This document shows positions 28,009 to 38,835 of a stretch of 64,000 nt of DNA, in pieces. A program made the position numbers and the translations under genes. The notes under the pieces are model-generated. The model made no database searches. It saw only the letters and a list, made by a program, of their open reading frames with translations, and was not told the origin of the DNA. How positions within the stretch are numbered: position 1 is the first letter of the stretch; every line of letters begins with the position of its first letter. Source of the stretch: Ethanoligenens harbinense YUAN-3 (GTDB lineage: Bacteria; Bacillota; Clostridia; Oscillospirales; Ethanoligenentaceae); NCBI RefSeq assembly GCF_000178115.2, contig NC_014828.1:2139310-2203309 (forward strand). The letters run 5' to 3'.

Positions 28009-29949
28009 ATGGCGGTTGCCAAAATGAAGCTGGTCAACATCGTCGGTCGGCTCAAAGATTTCGACACGGTAGTGCAGCAGTGCTGTATCAACGGAAATTT
28101 TCACGTGGAGCAATCCGCCACGGCGCTCGAACACGTTGAGGAATTCCATCCCATCGATACAGTGAATCCTTATGAAAAGGATTTGCAAAAGAGCATCGAT
28201 ATCGGCGTTCACGCCAATATCCCCCTGCACTACAGCAATTTTGAACATCTGGATATGTCGACCGAGGAACTGAGCGCATACGTTTCCAAGGCGGGTTTCA
28301 CACTCGACGCGCTGTACGCGCGTGTCCGCGATCTCACACAGGCAAGCGGGCGCTACAAACAGGTGCTGGTCCAACTGGAACACCTCAAAACGCTGCATGT
28401 CAGCCTGGACGACATTTTCAACTGTTCCTACATCGGGTTTCGCTTCGGCCGGCTGCCCAAAGACAGCTATCCGAAAGTCTATGCCGACCATGAGGGCGTT
28501 GAACTGTTGTTCGTCCCGCTTGAAGAGAGCGACCTTTTCTACTGGGGCTTTTATGTGGCTCGAAAGCCCCAACTTGCAGAAGCGGATGAGTTTTTCAATT
28601 CGCTGTATTTTGAGCGAATCCCCATCATCGAACAGGCGCACGGCACACCGTCGGAAGCGTCCGTAAAGATTCAGAAAGAGCTGGAAAAGACCGAAACCGA
28701 ACGGCGGGATGCTGAAAAAGCCGTCGAAAAATACTGGACGGCCAACCGCGAAACGTTCCTCAAAGTTTACTCCAAGCTGCGCTATCTGCACGACAGTTTC
28801 GACCTGCGCAAATACGCATCGGAATACGATGACAATTTCTATATCTTCGGTTGGGTGCCGGAACAGGAAATTCCGCGTTTCACCAAGCAGTTCGACCGGT
28901 TCCCTCATGTGGACTGTGTCGTGGAAGGCATCGAGGAAGCGCCCGGCATCGAACCGCCAACCCATCTGGTCAACAATAAGATGGCGAAGCCGTATGAAGG
29001 CTATCTGGAGCTCTACGGCCTGCCGCTTTACAATGAGATTGACCCCACGCCGATCATGTCCATTACCTATTCGGTCATTTTCGGTATCATGTTCGGTGAC
29101 ATCGGGCAGGGCTTTGTCATTCTGTTGCTCGCACTGTTCATGAAGCTCAAGAAGAAGATGTTCTTAGGCGACATTCTGATCCGCTGCAGTATTTTCTCGA
29201 TGATTTTCGGTTTTCTTTACAACTCGTTCTTCGGTTTTTCGGGTGAACGTGCCGTCCTGCCTCTCAACTTCAACCACGGCCAGTCCATCCTCCCGGTGGA
29301 AAACAGCGGCAACCTGATGTATGTGCTGCTGCTGTCGGTGGCCGGCGGCGCCTGTCTCATCATCTTTTGCATGGTGCTCAACATCATCAACGGTGTGCGG
29401 CAGAAAAACCCCGAAAAGACATTCTTCAGCCAGAACGGCGTAACCGGTCTGGTCTTCTATGTAGCCATCCTCATCGGCGTGGCGCTGATGATGTTCAAGG
29501 GCAGCAAACTCATCCTTAACCCGCTGTTCATCATCCTGCTGCTGGTGGTGCCGCTGCTCATCATCGCCTGCAAGGAACCGTTGGGGCGGCTCGTCGAGCA
29601 CAAGAAAGACTGGGCGCCGCACAACATCGGCGAATTCATCATGCTGGCATTCTTTGAACTGTTCGACATCCTGCTTTCCTTTGTTTCCAACACCATTTCC
29701 TACATCAGGGTGGGGGCGTTCATCCTGAGCCACGCCGCCATGATGAGCGCCGTCTTTATCATCGCGCAGATGACCGGCAACAGCAACAACCCTATTGTGC
29801 TGATCGTCGGCAACCTGTTCGTCATCGGCCTGGAAGGGCTGATCGTGGGCATCCAGGGCTTGAGGCTCCAGTTCTACGAGATGTTCAGCCGCTTCTATGA
29901 AGGCGGCGGCAAAGCGTATGAGCCGGTGCGCATCCGGTATGAAAACTGA
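28009..29949 (+). CDS. V/A-type ATPase subunit I (a subunit)
   Basis: 646 residues. The N-terminal ~340 are a cytoplasmic coiled-coil arm, and the C-terminal half has 7-8 transmembrane helices that form the ion half-channels. Conserved YSVIFGIMFGDIGQGFV begins the membrane part, and SNTISYIRVGAFILSHA near residue 565 holds the essential arginine. AAGGAGG lies upstream of ATG 28009. Confidence 0.95.
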   Translation: MAVAKMKLVNIVGRLKDFDTVVQQCCINGNFHVEQSATALEHVEEFHPIDTVNPYEKDLQKSIDIGVHANIPLHYSNFEHLDMSTEELSAYVSKAGFTLDALYARVRDLTQASGRYKQVLVQLEHLKTLHVSLDDIFNCSYIGFRFGRLPKDSYPKVYADHEGVELLFVPLEESDLFYWGFYVARKPQLAEADEFFNSLYFERIPIIEQAHGTPSEASVKIQKELEKTETERRDAEKAVEKYWTANRETFLKVYSKLRYLHDSFDLRKYASEYDDNFYIFGWVPEQEIPRFTKQFDRFPHVDCVVEGIEEAPGIEPPTHLVNNKMAKPYEGYLELYGLPLYNEIDPTPIMSITYSVIFGIMFGDIGQGFVILLLALFMKLKKKMFLGDILIRCSIFSMIFGFLYNSFFGFSGERAVLPLNFNHGQSILPVENSGNLMYVLLLSVAGGACLIIFCMVLNIINGVRQKNPEKTFFSQNGVTGLVFYVAILIGVALMMFKGSKLILNPLFIILLLVVPLLIIACKEPLGRLVEHKKDWAPHNIGEFIMLAFFELFDILLSFVSNTISYIRVGAFILSHAAMMSAVFIIAQMTGNSNNPIVLIVGNLFVIGLEGLIVGIQGLRLQFYEMFSRFYEGGGKAYEPVRIRYEN

Positions 29950-30024
29950 CTGCCTGGACCGCACATGATTTTGCTTTTCCTTTATTCTTATTTTAATCCA
30001 TAAACATTTTGGAGGAGAATTTTT

Positions 30025-30447
30025 ATGTACTATCTGATTGCTTTGGGCCTGCTTGCCATCATCCTTGCCCCGCTGTTCGTCACCTACTACAACATGAAAC
30101 GCGGTAAGAAAACCACCCATTCCAAACGTGCGCTCCTGTTTAACCTCGCTGCCTTCGCGGTCGTCTGCCTGACCGCCATCGTCCTGCCGCTGGGCGGCTT
30201 CGCTTCCGCCGCCACCACCGACAGCACCGGCCTTGCCACCGGTCTTGGCTATCTGGGCGCCGGCCTCTCCACCGGTCTGGCCTGCATCGGCGCCGGCGTG
30301 GGCGTCGGCCACGGCGCTGCGGCTGCCATCGGTGCGGTCACCGAGGACCCGAAGGTGTTTGGACGTGCGATGATCTTCGTGGTGCTTGGCGAAGGTATTG
30401 CGATCTATGGCCTGATCATCTCCTTCATGATCGTCGGCCGTCTGTAA
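30025..30447 (+). CDS. V/A-type ATPase subunit K (c-ring)
   Basis: 140 residues with four hydrophobic segments (about 2-20, 37-57, 71-101, 114-138). Only the second pair is a c-type hairpin: GAGLSTGLACIGAGVGVGHG and VVLGEGIAIYGLI, with the ion-binding Glu at residue 123. The first pair carries no carboxylate and is not a repeat of the second. The Ser/Thr pair that follows the glutamate in many sodium c subunits is absent (Glu-Gly-Ile here). GGAGGAG precedes the start. Confidence 0.92.
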   Translation: MYYLIALGLLAIILAPLFVTYYNMKRGKKTTHSKRALLFNLAAFAVVCLTAIVLPLGGFASAATTDSTGLATGLGYLGAGLSTGLACIGAGVGVGHGAAAAIGAVTEDPKVFGRAMIFVVLGEGIAIYGLIISFMIVGRL

Positions 30448-30466
30448 GTAAAGTTGGTGAAGCGAA

Positions 30467-30775
30467 ATGCGCTTTTACCTGATAAGCGATAATGTGGATA
30501 CATTGGTGGGCATGCGGCTCACCGGCATTGAAGGCGTTGTGGTGCATGAGAAAAAAGAAGTGACCGAAGCCCTCCATGCCGCTATGGATAATCCCGACAT
30601 CGGCATCGTTCTTGTAACGGAGAAGTTGGTGGCGCTCGTCCCCGACTTGGTCTATGACTTGAAACTCAACCGCAAGACCCCGCTGATTGTCGAGATTCCC
30701 GACCGGCACGGGTCCGGCCGCGCGCAGGACTCCATCACCCGCTATGTACGCGACGCCATTGGCGTAAAGATTTGA
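30467..30775 (+). CDS. V/A-type ATPase subunit F
   Basis: 102 residues, a small Rossmann-like central-stalk subunit. MRFYLISDNVDTLVGMRLTG and DIGIVLVTEKLVALVPDLV match the ATP-synt_F domain. It lies 19 nt after subunit K and 10 nt before subunit E. Confidence 0.92.
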   Translation: MRFYLISDNVDTLVGMRLTGIEGVVVHEKKEVTEALHAAMDNPDIGIVLVTEKLVALVPDLVYDLKLNRKTPLIVEIPDRHGSGRAQDSITRYVRDAIGVKI

Positions 30776-30785
30776 GGTGGGCGCA

Positions 30786-31385
30786 ATGTCTGAAACAGAT
30801 GTCAATCTGAAAAAATTCACTTCCGCAGTGCTCAACGACGCGGAACAGGAACGCGCAAAGATCCTTGCGGAAATCGAAGCCTACCGCCAGCAGGAACTGC
30901 AGCGCGCCGAAGAGGATGTGCTGCACGAAGCATATAATCTCATCCAAAGTGAGATCGCAAACATCCGTAACCAGCAGAGCCGCGCAATCTCGCTGGCCGA
31001 GCTGGAAGGCCGCCGCAAGCTGCTCCTGCTGCGCGAAGAGATCACGCAGAAAGTGTTCAAGGAAGCCGCCGAACGCATCGTGGCCTATACCCAAACCGAC
31101 GCCTATTCCGAATGGCTGTGCGATGCCGTCAAGCAGAGCAGCGCCACCATGGCGGAAGGCGAACTGGTGATCGAGGTCAAGCGCGGGGAACACACCCCGG
31201 CAGCGAAACTGATTGCAGCCAGCGGGCGGAAAGCAACCGTACGGGAGGTGCCCGGCATCCTGATCGGCGGGTTCATCCTTGTCAACAACGAAAAAGGCTT
31301 TGTAATCGACGAAACGCTCGACCAGAAGCTGCAAAATGAAAAAGACTGGTTCGCCGCATCTTCGGGGCTCACCCTGAGACTCTGA
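30786..31385 (+). CDS. V/A-type ATPase subunit E (peripheral stalk)
   Basis: 199 residues from ATG 30786, with GAGGTGGG upstream. The N-terminal half is a long amphipathic helix and the C-terminal half a compact alpha/beta domain with VPGILIGGFILVNNEKGFVID. It would pair with subunit G/H to form the outer stalk. Confidence 0.88.
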   Translation: MSETDVNLKKFTSAVLNDAEQERAKILAEIEAYRQQELQRAEEDVLHEAYNLIQSEIANIRNQQSRAISLAELEGRRKLLLLREEITQKVFKEAAERIVAYTQTDAYSEWLCDAVKQSSATMAEGELVIEVKRGEHTPAAKLIAASGRKATVREVPGILIGGFILVNNEKGFVIDETLDQKLQNEKDWFAASSGLTLRL

Positions 31386-31449
31386 CGGGCCGGCTGTGCG
31401 CCTGCGGCCGCAGCGCATATTTTCAAGGCTTATTGAAGTAGGTGAAAAA

Positions 31450-33225
<1,776 letters not shown>

Positions 33226-33306
33226 CCCCGACAGGTGCCGCGCCGTGCGGGTATCCCGCGCGGCGGCTGCCTGATCTTTCGATGCGCCTAACGCATGGAG
33301 GTTCAT

Positions 33307-34707
33307 ATGAGTCTTGAATATGTAGGCCTCAAAGAGATCAACGGCCCGTTGATTGCGCTTGACGGCGTCAAAGACACCGCCTTTGAAGAAATGGTGGATA
33401 TTGCCCTTGACGACGGCACGCACAGAACCGGCCGTGTGATTCAGATTGAAGGCGAAAAAGCAATCATTCAGGTGTTTGAAGGCACGCAGAGCATTTCACT
33501 CACCAATACGCATACCCATTTTCAGGGCCGCCCGATGGAGATCGCCCTTTCCAAAGAAGTGCTCGGACGCATCTTCGACGGCGTCGGTCGCCCCATCGAC
33601 GGCCTGGGCGAGATTTTCCCCGAGCAGCGCCGCGATATCAACGGCAACCCGATCAACCCGGTCTCCCGCATCTATCCCCGTAACTATATCCGCACCGGCA
33701 TTTCGTCCATCGACGCGCTGATGACCCTGATTCGTGGCCAGAAGCTGCCGATCTTCTCCGGTTCCGGTATGCCGCACAACGAGCTGGCCGTGCAGATCGT
33801 ACGCCAGTCGCAGATCGCGGCGGAGGAAGGCTCCGAATTCGCCATCGTGTTCGCCGCCATGGGCGTCAAGAACGACGTTGCGGACTATTTCCGCCGCTCG
33901 TTCGAGGAATCCGGCGTGCTCCAGCGCGTGGTCATGTTTCTCAACCTCTCCAACGACCCGATCATCGAACGTATCCTCACGCCGCGCTGCGCGCTGACGG
34001 TCGCCGAGTATCTGGCGTTTGAGAAAGACATGCACATCCTCGTCGTGATGACGGATATGACATCCTACGCCGAGGCTCTGCGTGAATTTTCCTCCTCCAA
34101 GGGCGAGATTCCGGGTCGTAAAGGGTTCCCGGGCTACCTCTACTCCGATCTGGCTTCGCTGTACGAGAGAGCCGGCATGATCAAGGGCCGCAAAGGTTCC
34201 GTCACGCAGATCCCCGTGCTCACGATGCCGAATGACGACATCACCCACCCGATTCCTGACCTCACCGGTTACATCACCGAGGGCCAGATCGTGTTGGATC
34301 GCAACCTCGACCAGACTGGCATCTACCCGCCGGTGGGCATCCTGCCTTCCCTGTCTCGTTTGATGAAAGACGGCATCGGCGAAGGCTATACCCGCGGCGA
34401 CCACTCCGCCGTTTCCAACCAGTTGTTTGCCTCTTACGCCAAGGTGCAGGATGCGCGTTCGCTCGCCTCCGTTATTGGTGAAGAAGAGCTTTCGGCGGTT
34501 GATAAGAAATATCTGGAATTCGGCCGGAAATTCGAGAAATTCTTCGTTGGGCAGAGCGCAAATGAAAACCGCGCCATTGACTATACGCTCGATCTGGGCT
34601 GGAAACTGCTTTCCCTGCTGCCTAAAGAAGAACTCGACCGGGTGGACAGCAAACTGCTGGACAAATACTACAAACCCGAATCTGCAGAGGATCTGAAGGG
34701 GGAATAA
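33307..34707 (+). CDS. V/A-type ATPase regulatory subunit B
   Basis: 466 residues. ATG 33307 sits 5 nt after GGAGG. It lacks a P-loop ([14 protein letters not shown] at that place), as expected for [23 protein letters not shown] is the family signature. Three nucleotides separate it from subunit D. Confidence 0.97.
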   Translation: MSLEYVGLKEINGPLIALDGVKDTAFEEMVDIALDDGTHRTGRVIQIEGEKAIIQVFEGTQSISLTNTHTHFQGRPMEIALSKEVLGRIFDGVGRPIDGLGEIFPEQRRDINGNPINPVSRIYPRNYIRTGISSIDALMTLIRGQKLPIFSGSGMPHNELAVQIVRQSQIAAEEGSEFAIVFAAMGVKNDVADYFRRSFEESGVLQRVVMFLNLSNDPIIERILTPRCALTVAEYLAFEKDMHILVVMTDMTSYAEALREFSSSKGEIPGRKGFPGYLYSDLASLYERAGMIKGRKGSVTQIPVLTMPNDDITHPIPDLTGYITEGQIVLDRNLDQTGIYPPVGILPSLSRLMKDGIGEGYTRGDHSAVSNQLFASYAKVQDARSLASVIGEEELSAVDKKYLEFGRKFEKFFVGQSANENRAIDYTLDLGWKLLSLLPKEELDRVDSKLLDKYYKPESAEDLKGE

Positions 34708-34710
34708 CGC

Positions 34711-35370
34711 ATGGCGGAAACTGTATTCCCCACAAAAGGTAATCTGATCGCCATCAAGCGTTCCCTTTCGCTGGCGAAGCTCGGCTATGACCTGATGGAT
34801 CGCAAGCGCAACATCCTCATCCGTGAGATGATGGGCTTGATCGACACAGCCAGCAAGGTACAGGGCCAGATTAACGACACCTATGCGCGCGCCTACAATG
34901 CGCTGCAAAAAGCCAATATCACGCTGGGCATCATCGACAACATTTCCAAAACGGTGCCCATCGAAACCGGCATCAATATCACGTCGCGGAGCGTGATGGG
35001 TGTGGAGATCCCCATCGTCACCTATGAGGACCAGGCACCCAAACCGTATTACAGTTTCTCCACCTCCAACTCCATGCTGGACGATGCCTATATCAGTTTC
35101 TACCATGTCAAGCAGCTTACGGCTGTGCTGGCAGAAATCGAAAACAGCGTCTACCGGCTGGCCAACTCCATCCGCAAGACACAACGCCGCGCCAATGCAT
35201 TAAAGAACATCATCATCCCCCGTTTTGAGGAAAATGTGAAGTTCATCACCGAAGCGCTGGAAGAAAAAGAGCGTGAGGAATTCTCCCGCCAGAAGGTTAT
35301 CGGCAAGACCAAAGAGCGCAAACGCCTCGAGGCCGCCGAACTCGAAAGCGAGACAAAAGCCGCGTCCTAA
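34711..35370 (+). CDS. V/A-type ATPase subunit D (central stalk)
   Basis: 219 residues, the rotor shaft. N-terminal VFPTKGNLIAIKRSLSLAKLGYDLMDRK and C-terminal KTQRRANALKNIIIPRFEENVKFI form the antiparallel coiled coil. Last gene of the operon, followed by a strong terminator. Confidence 0.95.
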   Translation: MAETVFPTKGNLIAIKRSLSLAKLGYDLMDRKRNILIREMMGLIDTASKVQGQINDTYARAYNALQKANITLGIIDNISKTVPIETGINITSRSVMGVEIPIVTYEDQAPKPYYSFSTSNSMLDDAYISFYHVKQLTAVLAEIENSVYRLANSIRKTQRRANALKNIIIPRFEENVKFITEALEEKEREEFSRQKVIGKTKERKRLEAAELESETKAAS

Positions 35371-35388
35371 GCCAATCATGGAATGCAA

Positions 35389-35433
35389 AAAACCGCCGCT
35401 GCCAAGCTAAACTTGACAGCGGCGGTTTTTTAT
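35389..35433 (+). terminator. rho-independent terminator of the V/A-ATPase operon
   Basis: AACCGCCGCTG and CAGCGGCGGTT form an 11-bp stem, followed by a T6 run. Confidence 0.92.
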
Positions 35434-35493
35434 ATAGTGTTTGGAACAGCCCCAACTATTGTATAAAGGAACAGCCGGTTTTGCATGTCCTCT

Positions 35494-35889
35494 TTAATGG
35501 AATGATTTTGCCAACTGCGCAATTTTGGTTTCAATCGTCTGGATAACCGAAAGGAATGCCTCATCGTTTTTACCGGTTGGGTCTGGAAGCCCCCAATCTT
35601 CACGGCGCTTGCAGGGCAGGTAGGGGCATTTCACATTGCAGCCCATCGTGATAACCACATCCACAGGAGGAATATCTGAAAGCAGCTTTGGATGCTGGTT
35701 TTCTTCCATATCGATCTTGTAAAGCTGCTTCATAATGCGAACCGCGTCAGGGTTGATACGGTCTTTTACCTCTGTCCCTGCAGAATAGCTTTCAAAAATA
35801 TCATCGGCAAAATGTTTCCCAAGCGCTTCGGCAATCTGGCTGCGACAGGAATTGTGAACACAGATAAAAGCAACCTTGGGTTTACTCAT
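35494..35889 (-). CDS. arsC: arsenate reductase, thioredoxin-coupled
   Basis: Reduces arsenate to arsenite; low-molecular-weight phosphatase fold. 131 residues from ATG 35889. The P-loop CVHNSCR is at 10-16, and the redox cysteines are in [14 protein letters not shown] (the second and third cysteines of the thioredoxin-linked mechanism). It is the promoter-distal gene of the ars module. Its start overlaps the stop of the broken ACR3 gene, a fossil of translational coupling. Confidence 0.95.
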   Translation of the reverse strand: MSKPKVAFICVHNSCRSQIAEALGKHFADDIFESYSAGTEVKDRINPDAVRIMKQLYKIDMEENQHPKLLSDIPPVDVVITMGCNVKCPYLPCKRREDWGLPDPTGKNDEAFLSVIQTIETKIAQLAKSFH

Positions 35890-36342
35890 ATTCAAACCAT
35901 CCTTTCGTATTGTTTGCAACCCAAATAAGCATAACTAGTACCTCAACGAGAACGCCGACTGTGGTCGCCAGTGCCACAGGGCTTTGTGCACCAAACAGTG
36001 CAATGGTGACAGCAAACGACCGTTCAAAGAAACCGGAGTGAAAAGATGATGACCAACGTCAGCAACAAGCCAGCGATGGTGATGTCACCAAATTTTGGAA
36101 CATCCCTCTTTTCAAGGTGATCAAGCCCATGTTTTTGTGATATAACGGCGCGTGATTACCCCACCTATCCCAAGAAGGAACGCGACCATGGGCGTAAACA
36201 CTATCAGGATAATCATATCGTTTTACTCGAAACGCTCAAGGAACGCCGGAATGCCCAAAAGAAATCTGCCGATCAACACGCCCGCTGCCATGCACAAAAC
36301 AACCCCTATTGTCAGATACTTTTCAAAGAAGCTGATTACCAT
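35882..36342 (-). pseudogene. decayed ACR3-type arsenite efflux permease
   Basis: No open frame of useful length, but pieces of ACR3 are readable in order on the minus strand. From ATG 36342 the frame reads MVISFFEKYLTIGV, then MAAGVLIGRFLLGIPAFLERFE, then a stop. Later segments, in shifted frames and with large deletions, give [18 protein letters not shown] and [18 protein letters not shown], the typical ACR3 C-terminus, ending at 35882. About 460 nt remain of a gene that is normally over 1 kb. Identity rests on reading known family motifs; no search was run. Confidence 0.8.
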
Positions 36343-36384
36343 ATTTTATTTTTTATATTCATGCCCCCAAGCATGACCGAAATG

Positions 36385-36732
36385 TCATCTGACCCGCTGC
36401 AGAATCTTCAAAACCTCTTCGGTTCTGAGGACTTTCCCGTAAGAAACCACTTTCCCGTCTACGACAAGGGCGGGCGTAGACATCACTCCATAGGCCGCGA
36501 TCTGTGAAAAATCCGTTATGTGGTCTATTGCCGTGTCCATGCCGAGTTGCTCCAGTGCAGCTTTTGTTGCCGCTTCAAGCTGATTGCACTTGGCGCAGCC
36601 GCTGCCCAAAATCTTGATACGCGCACCCTCGGTTTTTTCATGTTCCGCCTTGGCCATACCCGTGGCATCACAGTTGCCGCAGCAGCGGGAGGAAGTTTCT
36701 TCCTTTTTCTTTCCATGGTTAAACAGTGACAT
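36385..36732 (-). CDS. thioredoxin-fold small protein with Cys-rich N-terminal tail
   Basis: 115 residues from ATG 36732; another ATG at 36738 is only 3 nt from AAGGAG and so less likely. The tail (1-35) has RCCGNCD. The rest is the short glutaredoxin/thioredoxin-like family: ILGSGCAKCNQLEAA (CxxC at 46-49), VMSTPALVVDGKVVSYG with the cis-proline. Such genes often sit beside SO_0444/ArsP-type permeases. It may keep ArsC or the permease reduced. Confidence 0.87.
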   Translation of the reverse strand: MSLFNHGKKKEETSSRCCGNCDATGMAKAEHEKTEGARIKILGSGCAKCNQLEAATKAALEQLGMDTAIDHITDFSQIAAYGVMSTPALVVDGKVVSYGKVLRTEEVLKILQRVR

Positions 36733-36837
36733 ATTCATACTCTCCTTTACAGTCAGCCGACGGTCTTTAGCAGCCGACGGAACCGTTGCCTGGCGTTCCA
36801 AACGCAGTTTTCAAAGCGGTTTTGACAAGTATTCCAC

Positions 36838-37851
36838 CTATATGATAAACGTTTGAAGCGCATTAAAAACGTAACCTACTATAATAATTCCAACTGTACA
36901 GATAACAACAAACAGCGCCAGCAGCTTCGGTTTTACAGCTTTGCGAAGCATGATGATGGATGGCAGAGACAGCGTTGTGACAGCCATCATGAAAGACAGA
37001 ATGGAGCCAAGCTGCGCCCCCTTATAGAACAGAGCCTCCGCAATAGGAATGGTGCCGAAAATATCGGCATATATCGGAACACCCACCAGCGTTGCCAGCA
37101 GGACGCCGAAAGGATTTTTGCTGCCAAGCACCGCTGCCACCCATTCCTCCGGAATCCAGTTGTGAATAACAGCGCCGATTCCCACACCGATCAGGATATA
37201 AGGAAACACCTTTTTGAAGGTGGTGAGCATTTGCTCTTTTGCATAAAGAATCCGATCTTTTTTCTTCAGGTCGGGCAGTTCAATATCCACACTTCCAGCC
37301 GTCAGGATAAAACTCTCCACGTACTTTTCCATATGCAGCTTCTCAATCAGCGTGCCCCCGATTACCGCAACAATCAGACCGACAACCACATAAAGGATTG
37401 CAACCTTCGCACCAAAAATACTCACCAGCAGAAGCAGAGAGCCAAGGTCCACCATCGGGGAGGAAATCAGGAACGAAAACGTCACGCCGACCGGAAGTCC
37501 TGCAGACGTGAAACCGATGAATAGTGGAATGGACGAACAGGAACAAAACGGTGTCACCGTACCCAGGAGCGCCGAAATGCAGTTCGCCCAGATACCATGA
37601 AAGCGCCCGAGTATTCTTTTGCTTCGTTCCGGCGGAAAGTAGCTTTGCAGATAGCTGATAACAAAGATCAGGAAGCACAGAAGCACGGTGATCTTTATGA
37701 CATCATACAGAAAAAACTGGAGGCTCCCGATCCACCGGCTGTTCGTATCAAGCCCCAACGCGGAAAGACCTGTTTGGATCAGTCCGTCCAGCCATTTCAT
37801 GCCCAAAATCTGATACTGGAAAAAATTCCAGATTGCCGTCCATATTTGCAT
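36838..37851 (-). CDS. permease, ArsP/DUF318 type
   Basis: 337 residues with about eight transmembrane helices. PFCSCSSIPLFIGFTSAGLP near residue 100 is the cysteine motif of this permease family, and LVGVPIYADIFGTIPIAEAL is near residue 255. Members export trivalent or organic arsenicals or other thiophilic metals. With ACR3 broken, this is the only intact candidate exporter in the module. A perfect ArsR-like operator lies just upstream. Confidence 0.87.
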   Translation of the reverse strand: MQIWTAIWNFFQYQILGMKWLDGLIQTGLSALGLDTNSRWIGSLQFFLYDVIKITVLLCFLIFVISYLQSYFPPERSKRILGRFHGIWANCISALLGTVTPFCSCSSIPLFIGFTSAGLPVGVTFSFLISSPMVDLGSLLLLVSIFGAKVAILYVVVGLIVAVIGGTLIEKLHMEKYVESFILTAGSVDIELPDLKKKDRILYAKEQMLTTFKKVFPYILIGVGIGAVIHNWIPEEWVAAVLGSKNPFGVLLATLVGVPIYADIFGTIPIAEALFYKGAQLGSILSFMMAVTTLSLPSIIMLRKAVKPKLLALFVVICTVGIIIVGYVFNALQTFII

Positions 37852-37887
37852 TGCCGAAACATCCTCACTCTCAACAAAGGATCATTC

Positions 37888-37907
37888 ACATCAAATATTT
37901 TTGATGT
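37888..37907. promoter_or_regulatory. ArsR operator 2 (upstream of the permease)
   Basis: ACATCAAATATTTTTGATGT is a perfect 20-bp palindrome with 8-bp arms and a 4-bp spacer. The ATCAAA-N4-TTTGAT core is the same as at the arsR promoter. Confidence 0.75.
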
Positions 37908-37930
37908 ATCTTGCTCTTTAAAAGCCATCG

Positions 37931-38257
37931 TCACAATGGTTTTTCACTTATGCAGCAGTTGGTTGCTTCTATAACCGTATTCGGTGTTGTCAGCTCTTTC
38001 AGCAGAACAGCGGCATGAGCGCTGCCCGTTTTACTTATTTTGTAATGTGTCCATTTGCCCTCCTGCCGACTCTCCACCACACCTGACTCAACCAGGATCT
38101 TCATGTGGTAGGAAAGCCCCGACTGCCCCAAGTCCAACTGCTCCAACAAAACGCAGGCGCATTTTTCACCGCAGCGCAGCAATTCAAGTATCCTCAAACG
38201 TTTTTCGTCGCAAAATGCCTTGAAGACTTTTGCGTGTTCTTCATACGCCGTTGCCAA
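37931..38257 (-). CDS. arsR: ArsR-family metalloregulatory repressor
   Basis: 108 residues starting at TTG 38257, 5 nt after GAGGTG. Winged HTH: FKAFCDEKRLRILELL, then EKCACVLLEQLDLGQSGLSYHMKIL. Cysteines 29, 33 and 35 lie at the start of the recognition helix, where As(III) sensors of the CxC type bind metal. It should repress its own promoter until arsenite binds. Confidence 0.93.
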   Translation of the reverse strand: MATAYEEHAKVFKAFCDEKRLRILELLRCGEKCACVLLEQLDLGQSGLSYHMKILVESGVVESRQEGKWTHYKISKTGSAHAAVLLKELTTPNTVIEATNCCISEKPL

Positions 38258-38270
38258 CCCATCACCTCAT

Positions 38271-38286
38271 ATCAAAATTATTTGAT
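38271..38286. promoter_or_regulatory. ArsR operator 1
   Basis: ATCAAA-ATTA-TTTGAT overlaps the expected arsR transcription start. Same core and spacing as operator 2. Confidence 0.75.
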
Positions 38287-38294
38287 CTGTTATC

Positions 38295-38323
38295 AGTATA
38301 GACGTCAAATCAAATTTTGTCAA
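38295..38323 (-). promoter_or_regulatory. arsR operon promoter
   Basis: On the minus strand TTGACA (38323-38318), 17-bp spacer, TATACT (38300-38295), with operator 1 immediately downstream. Confidence 0.85.
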
Positions 38324-38392
38324 TATGAATTGCAAAATATCTGCACAACCCTCGGGCCATGCAACATCCCAGCGAATTTTTGTACATAAAAA

Positions 38393-38428
38393 TAAAAAAA
38401 CAGCTCAAAACCTTCGTTTTAAGCCGTT
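38393..38428 (-). terminator. terminator after tRNA-Ala
   Basis: On the minus strand ACGGCTTAAAAC and GTTTTGAGCTGT pair with G-U bonds around GAAG, followed by T7. Confidence 0.8.
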
Positions 38429-38430
38429 TC

Positions 38431-38506
38431 TGGTGGAGATAAGCGGGATCGAACCGCTGACCTCCTGCATGCCATGCAGGCGCTCTCCCAGCTGAGCTAT
38501 ACCCCC
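38431..38506 (-). tRNA. tRNA-Ala (anticodon GGC)
   Basis: 76 nt with encoded CCA. Acceptor GGGGGTA pairs with TATCTCC allowing two G-U pairs. The D arm is AGCTCAGCTGGGAGAGC. The anticodon stem CCTGC/GCAGG encloses ATGGCAT with anticodon GGC. The T arm has GGTTCGATC. All standard features are present. Confidence 0.97.
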
Positions 38507-38592
38507 AAAAGCAGTGCCACTCGCAAGCGGCTTAATTAGTATAGCACTCTCTAAAATGAAAAGCAAGCACTTTTTGCGCTTTTTTCATCTTT

Positions 38593-38796
38593 TTAGACAT
38601 CTTCTAAAATTTCCTGCACGCGGCCGACCTGATTGCCTTCTTCCAGCATCACCTTGATGCCATGGGGATGTGTCGGGCTGTTTGTCAGGATACGCCGCAC
38701 ATGCCCGCGGGTGCGTTTCCCTGTGGGCTGGTCTTTTTTCAGCACAATATCCACCAACGCACCAATATGGATATTGCTGCGGATCTTTCCATCCAT
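38593..38796 (-). CDS. ywbE: YwbE family protein
   Basis: 67 residues. IHIGALVDIVLKKDQPTGKR and GHVRRILTNSPTHPHGIKV match the short YwbE family, a probable small RNA- or DNA-binding OB/SH3-like barrel of unknown role. AAGGAGG precedes ATG 38796. Confidence 0.9.
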   Translation of the reverse strand: MDGKIRSNIHIGALVDIVLKKDQPTGKRTRGHVRRILTNSPTHPHGIKVMLEEGNQVGRVQEILEDV

Positions 38797-38835
38797 TCGG
38801 GCTTTTCCTCCTTGAACAATACAGAAACAGGCGCG

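Noticed and set aside
38431-38506. tRNA-Ala as an integration site for the arsenic module
   Set aside because: No copy of the tRNA 3' end was found near 35430, and no integrase is present.
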